DNA of 64,000 nucleotides from contig DEWH01000002.1 of assembly GCA_002363155.1 (NCBI GenBank), forward strand, positions 32,957-96,956, given 5' to 3'. Origin of the DNA: Ruminococcaceae bacterium UBA3215. Lineage in GTDB: Bacteria > Bacillota > Clostridia > Oscillospirales > Ruminococcaceae. Both the position numbers and the translations under genes were made by a program. The notes below the pieces were generated by a model. That model was not told where the DNA came from. It ran no database searches and worked only from the letters and a program-made list of their open reading frames with translations. This document shows positions 60,318 through 64,000 of the stretch, piece by piece; the stretch's first letter is position 1; each line of letters opens with the position of its first letter.

Positions 60318-60854
60318 ATGAAGCTGAAAAGAACCGGATTGGAATGTTCAAAGGAAACCGTTTCCTCTGTAAAGACCTTACTTTCTCTTTACAGAAAAGT
60401 GCTGCATAACGTGAACAATAGGATAGTATATCTTGACGAAGATATATACACGACAAGCCGCAAGCACCTCTCGGAGTTCATAAACTCTCTTGTGGACTTT
60501 GAGCCGGACATAAACACACAGGCATATAACGATACTCTTGAAAGCTGTCATTCTACCTTATCGCTGCTTGAACTTCTTGAAAAATCTGTCAATGCCGTGA
60601 AGCTCTATCCAGAAAACGGATACATTTATTATGAAATCCTTTGGAGATTTTATTTTGACAATTTCAAGTATTCGCACGATGACATAGCGGATATTCTTGA
60701 ATTATCGAGAGCAACATATTTCCGCCATTTCAATAATGCTGTTGCCTGCTTTTATCTTCATTTTATGGGAATATTGAAAACTGAAAAGTATGAATTTAAT
60801 GATGATGTAATCAATTACGATACTGGCAGAAATGATGATAAAAAAGCCGTTTGA
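60318..60854 (+). CDS. HTH (sigma region-4-like) protein of the element
   Basis: 178 residues from ATG 60318 (TTGGAGGAGTCAGAA). The first ~110 residues are helical; the end (about 110-155: YYEILWRFYFDNFKYSHDDIADILELSRATYFRHFNNAV) is a helix-turn-helix like those of ArpU/sigma-like phage regulators. Likely activates later genes of the element. First gene after the rightward promoter. Confidence 0.7.
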   Translation: MKLKRTGLECSKETVSSVKTLLSLYRKVLHNVNNRIVYLDEDIYTTSRKHLSEFINSLVDFEPDINTQAYNDTLESCHSTLSLLELLEKSVNAVKLYPENGYIYYEILWRFYFDNFKYSHDDIADILELSRATYFRHFNNAVACFYLHFMGILKTEKYEFNDDVINYDTGRNDDKKAV

Positions 60855-60861
60855 CTGATTT

Positions 60862-61002
60862 TATTTACCAAAAAAGGTAATCAGCCAATACAGGCTGACG
60901 GAAGAATAGCAAGCATATGATTTGAGTACTCAAATCACCGTTTTCGGGAGTTTCCGCTACTCGTCCGCCCCGAAAAACTTAGCTTGTTGGGGTGAACCCC
61001 AA
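60862..61002 (+). other. Candidate oriT region
   Basis: Intergenic stretch before mobC with three dyads: CTGATTTTATTTACC ... GGTAATCAG (about 60854-60884), the exact palindrome GATTTGAGTACTCAAATC (60919-60936) and TTGGGGTGAACCCCAA (60987-61002). Relaxase genes are commonly preceded by such dyads near their nick site. No nick sequence is recognised. Confidence 0.5.
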
Positions 61003-61072
61003 ACCCCCGATATTTGGAAAATTTGTTTTGGAAGAATGATTTGAAAAGTATATTTTTGAAAGGATAAAGGGA

Positions 61073-61402
61073 ATGGGAGAACGGTCAAGACCGATACAAA
61101 TGAAATTCTATGTCACCGAACAGGAACGTGATGTAATTCATCAAAGAATGGCTCTTATCGGAACTACGAACCTCGGTGATTTTATGCGAAAAATCTCGCA
61201 GGACGGATTTCTGTACAGAGTAAATATTGAAGGTGTGCCGGAGATTTGCAGGCAGATTGAATCCATAGGACAAAACATCAATCAGATAGCAAAACGTGTG
61301 AACAGTACAAATACTGCTTATGCAGAAGATATACGTCAGATCAGAAAGGATCAGGAAGAAATATGGCAGTTACTAAAATCCATCCTATCGAAACTTCCTT
61401 GA
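61073..61402 (+). CDS. mobC: Mobilization accessory protein MobC
   Basis: 109 residues. Ribbon-helix-helix-like start (MKFYVTEQERDVIHQRMALIG), then NLGDFMRKISQDGF and the MobC box INQIAKRVNSTNTAY. It helps the relaxase open oriT. Its last 40 bases overlap the relaxase start in another frame. Confidence 0.88.
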   Translation: MGERSRPIQMKFYVTEQERDVIHQRMALIGTTNLGDFMRKISQDGFLYRVNIEGVPEICRQIESIGQNINQIAKRVNSTNTAYAEDIRQIRKDQEEIWQLLKSILSKLP

Positions 61403-62733
61403 CAAAAGCTATTGACTATATCATCGACGACAGGAAAACGAGTGAGCGTAAACTTTGCACCGGCTACTGCTGTTCTCCTACCACATCTGCCTATGAATTT
61501 GACCTGATTAAGAAAGACGCAAACAAGCAAGGAGCAACTCAGGCGTTAAAGGGCTATCTTGCCTTTCATCTTATTCAATCGTTCGAGCCGGGTGAGGTTG
61601 ATTACGAAACGGCTCATAAGATCGGAATAGAGCTTGCCGATAAGGTTCTGAAAGGCAAGTATCAGTATGTTGTCGCTACTCATATAGATCGTGGTCACGT
61701 CCATAATCATATAGTGTGGAATTCCGTGAGTATGACCGACCACAAAAAGTATAACAGCAGCCCGAGCAGCTACTACAATATTCGCAAAATAAGCGACTCT
61801 CTTTGTCAGGAATACGGTCTTTCCGTGATCAAAGAGCCAAAGGAACAAGGCAAGTCTTATTACGAAACCCTTGTCTCCAAAGAAGAACGGAGTTGGAAAG
61901 ATTTACTCAAGCAGAATATTGACCGTTGCATAATCAAAGCGAGGGATTGGGACGAATTTCTCTCACTTATGCGCTCCACCGGCTATGAAATCAAAGAGGG
62001 AAAGCATATAGCGTTCCGGGCGCAGGGGCAGGAAAGATTTACTCGCGCCAAGCGTTTGGGGAGTGCCTATACCGAGGAACAGATCAGGAGCCACATCAGG
62101 GGAGCAAAGCTGCTTGACACGGGTGACGGACATCACGTTTCTATTCTCATAGACATTGAAGCTGCTATCAAAAATCAGCAGCAAAGCACAGCGGGATTTG
62201 AGTATTGGGCGAAGATACAGAACCTTAAAACAGCCGCTAAAACTGTCAATTTCCTTACCGAGCATAATCTGATGAACTATGCAGACCTTGCCGCCGCAGC
62301 AGAGGGAAAGAAAGCAGTATTTTCTCAAACTCAGATCACCATTAAAGACACCGAGCGTCGGATAAAAAAGCTCGAAGAAGATATACAGAATATCGACAAC
62401 TACCGAAAAACAAAAGCCGTAGTCGATAAGCTGTCCGAGGTCAAAGATAAGGAAAAATACAAGCGTGAGCATACCACAGAATTCATAGTCTATGAAGCTG
62501 CCAAGCGGTATATATTGAAGAACTTTCCGTCCGGCAAACTGCCGCTTCTCAAAGAATTGAGAGCTGAACAACGAAAGCTCAAAGCCGAGAAAGACCGGCT
62601 CTATGACAAGTATTGTGAGGAGCGTACAAGCCTTTCCGAGATACAAGATATTAAGAAAAACGTCGATATGATCTTAGGCACGGAGTACGGACAGCAGGAA
62701 CGAAAACGCAAGCGTCCGGACGAGTTGGAATAA
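61363..62733 (+). CDS. Relaxase / mobilization nuclease (MobP-like)
   Basis: 456 residues. Relaxase domain with the three-histidine metal site HIDRGHVHNH (His107, His112, His114, His116), an early Tyr19 in AIDYIID that could be the nicking residue, and a C-terminal coiled-coil (about 320-450). It nicks oriT and leads the strand into a recipient. No coupling protein or type-IV secretion genes are seen, so the element should be mobilizable by another system. Terminator follows. Confidence 0.9.
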   Translation: MAVTKIHPIETSLTKAIDYIIDDRKTSERKLCTGYCCSPTTSAYEFDLIKKDANKQGATQALKGYLAFHLIQSFEPGEVDYETAHKIGIELADKVLKGKYQYVVATHIDRGHVHNHIVWNSVSMTDHKKYNSSPSSYYNIRKISDSLCQEYGLSVIKEPKEQGKSYYETLVSKEERSWKDLLKQNIDRCIIKARDWDEFLSLMRSTGYEIKEGKHIAFRAQGQERFTRAKRLGSAYTEEQIRSHIRGAKLLDTGDGHHVSILIDIEAAIKNQQQSTAGFEYWAKIQNLKTAAKTVNFLTEHNLMNYADLAAAAEGKKAVFSQTQITIKDTERRIKKLEEDIQNIDNYRKTKAVVDKLSEVKDKEKYKREHTTEFIVYEAAKRYILKNFPSGKLPLLKELRAEQRKLKAEKDRLYDKYCEERTSLSEIQDIKKNVDMILGTEYGQQERKRKRPDELE

Positions 62734-62755
62734 ATCTTATTATTACTAAAAAGGG

Positions 62756-62789
62756 ACTCCCCCGACAGATGTATATCTGCCGGGGGAGT
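62756..62789 (+). terminator. Terminator of the relaxase gene
   Basis: ACTCCCCCGACAGAT-GTAT-ATCTGCCGGGGGAGT, 15-bp stem with one mismatch, then TTAAAAAG. Confidence 0.85.
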
Positions 62790-62823
62790 TTAAAAAGGAT
62801 AGTAAATGAAAAGAACTGTTGCT

Positions 62824-64000
62824 TTACTTCGCCGTTACACTCACGATATCGCTCTTGTAAACCTTCGTCCACTCGCCGTCAACAAGTGCCTGAACAGCGT
62901 ATGTATATTTGCCGCTCTTGACCTTGCTTATGCGAACGGAATTCTTTTCGGTCTCGGTTACAAGCTTATAGCCGGACGATGTCTTCTTCATCACTCTGTA
63001 CATTGTCGCGCCTTCTACCTTTGCCCACTTGATCGTTACTTTTCCGTCCTTGAATGTCGCCTTGGGAGCGGGCTTGTAGTATATCTTCACGGAAACCTTG
63101 TATGAATCCTTTTCTGCGGATTTCTTGCCGTTCACATTGTACTTTATCATGAAGTTGTTGGTCACGTTGTTCGCCTTTACGATGCTGTCGATCTTCGAGG
63201 CTTTCAGAGTTCCGGTCTTCTTGAATGTTCCTGTCTTCTTGACGTAAGTATAAATATTGTAATTTCCGCCGGTGGAAACATAGTATTTCCCATTTGCTCC
63301 GAGTACTATATCGGCATTTGTCACATTTCCGAGATCCTGCACTAATACATACTTGTCGCCGACCTTGACATACAGCGAGTAAGCGGAAGCATTCGGGATA
63401 CGATCCCATTTCAGTGCGCTCTCGTTAAGCTCGTCCTGCTTGCCCGTGATTTTGTACTTTGTGATGTCCGGGGTTGTATTTGTTGTAGTCGTAGTTGTGG
63501 TTGTGGTCGTTGTGTTCGACGGAGAATAGGACGGTACATAGGAAGGAGTGCTGCTTCCGCCGCCCGCATAGGAAACAGCGGTTCTTGCAGTCGATACTGC
63601 TGTATTGAGCGCTGTGACTGCTGCATCTATATCCGCTTTTTCAGCATTTTTGTCATCAAGGACAGCCTGTGCAGCTTCGATAGCTTTCTTGAGTGTTGCC
63701 GCAATTGTCGGATATCTGTTCTTTATGCTGTCATAGTATGCGGTTGCAGAGGAAATTGTCTTATCGAGTTTATCCTCGCTTTCAGCAAGTGCCAGTGCAT
63801 CTTCCGCATCGGTCAGAGCCTTGAGCGTATCATCGGGAACGTACTTCTTCTGATCTGCTGTGAGTGCGTCATAAGCCGCACGAGCCGCTTCGATAGCTGC
63901 CTTGTCGGTGGTCTTTACATCTTTCGCAGCAGGCAGAGCGTTGATTGTGTCACTTACTGCATTTGCCACTGTTTGGTCTGCCGCCGCCTGCGTGGTGCAG
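62824..64000 (-). CDS. Secreted surface protein with FIVAR-like helices and beta domains (start outside window)
   Basis: The frame is open to the window edge (about 391 residues visible); a GTG at 63967 is internal and not a likely start. The N-terminal visible part has FIVAR/albumin-binding-like three-helix units (PAAKDVKTTDKAAIEAARAAYDALTADQKKYV, then TISSATAYYDSIKNRYPTIAATLKKAIEAAQAVLDDKNAEKADIDAAVTAL in total two units). A Ser/Thr/Pro-rich linker with a poly-Thr run follows (about 155-170 of the visible part), then beta domains ending KSGKYTYAVQAL, like fibronectin III. Typical of secreted cell-surface proteins. It is unclear whether it belongs to the element or to the host. Confidence 0.75.
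   Translation of the reverse strand, partial: CTTQAAADQTVANAVSDTINALPAAKDVKTTDKAAIEAARAAYDALTADQKKYVPDDTLKALTDAEDALALAESEDKLDKTISSATAYYDSIKNRYPTIAATLKKAIEAAQAVLDDKNAEKADIDAAVTALNTAVSTARTAVSYAGGGSSTPSYVPSYSPSNTTTTTTTTTTTNTTPDITKYKITGKQDELNESALKWDRIPNASAYSLYVKVGDKYVLVQDLGNVTNADIVLGANGKYYVSTGGNYNIYTYVKKTGTFKKTGTLKASKIDSIVKANNVTNNFMIKYNVNGKKSAEKDSYKVSVKIYYKPAPKATFKDGKVTIKWAKVEGATMYRVMKKTSSGYKLVTETEKNSVRISKVKSGKYTYAVQALVDGEWTKVYKSDIVSVTAK

Noticed and set aside
62734..62823. Right attachment site of the element
   Set aside because: No cotJC-like continuation and no match to the 53000-53035 sequence; only a terminator is seen.

Overview
The window looks like chromosome from an anaerobic, spore-forming gut Clostridia of the Ruminococcus/Oscillospiraceae kind. 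Supporting signs are the cotJA-cotJB-cotJC spore-coat operon, an ecfT-truA end, many consensus sigma-A promoters with 17-bp spacers, a moderately GC-rich coding style in most of the window, and a lower-GC integrated element at the right. The genus is inference.

Layout. 1-9.5 kb is a plus-strand housekeeping block: ecfT end, truA, a membrane beta-propeller-like protein, CvpA-like, ClpE-like ATPase, SDR, then a murL-murD2 pair, which is the alternative route for placing D-glutamate in peptidoglycan. 10-18.2 kb holds single-gene units with clear promoters: vWA with calcium repeats, SpoIIE-type phosphatase, small hypothetical, VOC protein, HD-APH fusion, PAP2. 18.6-24 kb is a minus-strand carbohydrate ABC transporter operon led by an FRG-domain gene. 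24.6-28.1 kb is a prophage scrap (small and large terminase, portal) beside three tandem phage-origin-like modules, each with different iterons. 28.3-42.6 kb is the most striking part: a minus-strand cluster of a membrane vWA protein, a 1140-residue tubulin-like GTPase, two proteins of unknown fold, three zinc-ribbon P-loop GTPases (one with a destroyed P-loop) and a GTPase-associated-protein-like protein. It resembles computationally predicted NTP-dependent conflict or signalling systems, and I know of no experimental description of this arrangement. 42.9-52 kb carries MATE, two tandem secreted cell-wall-repeat paralogues, GNAT, smpB, HMA, AraC and an aldo/keto reductase.

From about 53.0 kb an integrative mobilizable element begins. 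Its serine recombinase lies directly beside a cotJC gene that has lost its last ~45 codons, so the element appears to have entered cotJC. It carries small paralogous proteins, an antirepressor, MazF, a sigma-like regulator behind a leader-peptide/hairpin attenuator, WYL and ImmA-XRE regulators around a divergent promoter-operator, and mobC with a relaxase. The right end and the missing cotJC part are not seen; the window ends inside a secreted FIVAR-like surface protein.

Intergenic spaces carry repeated modules: a ~100-bp element with AATTGTG heptads (three copies), a composite terminator-containing repeat (about eight places), GAGA-rich tracts and a 4 x 19-bp array. No tRNA, rRNA or CRISPR array was recognised.
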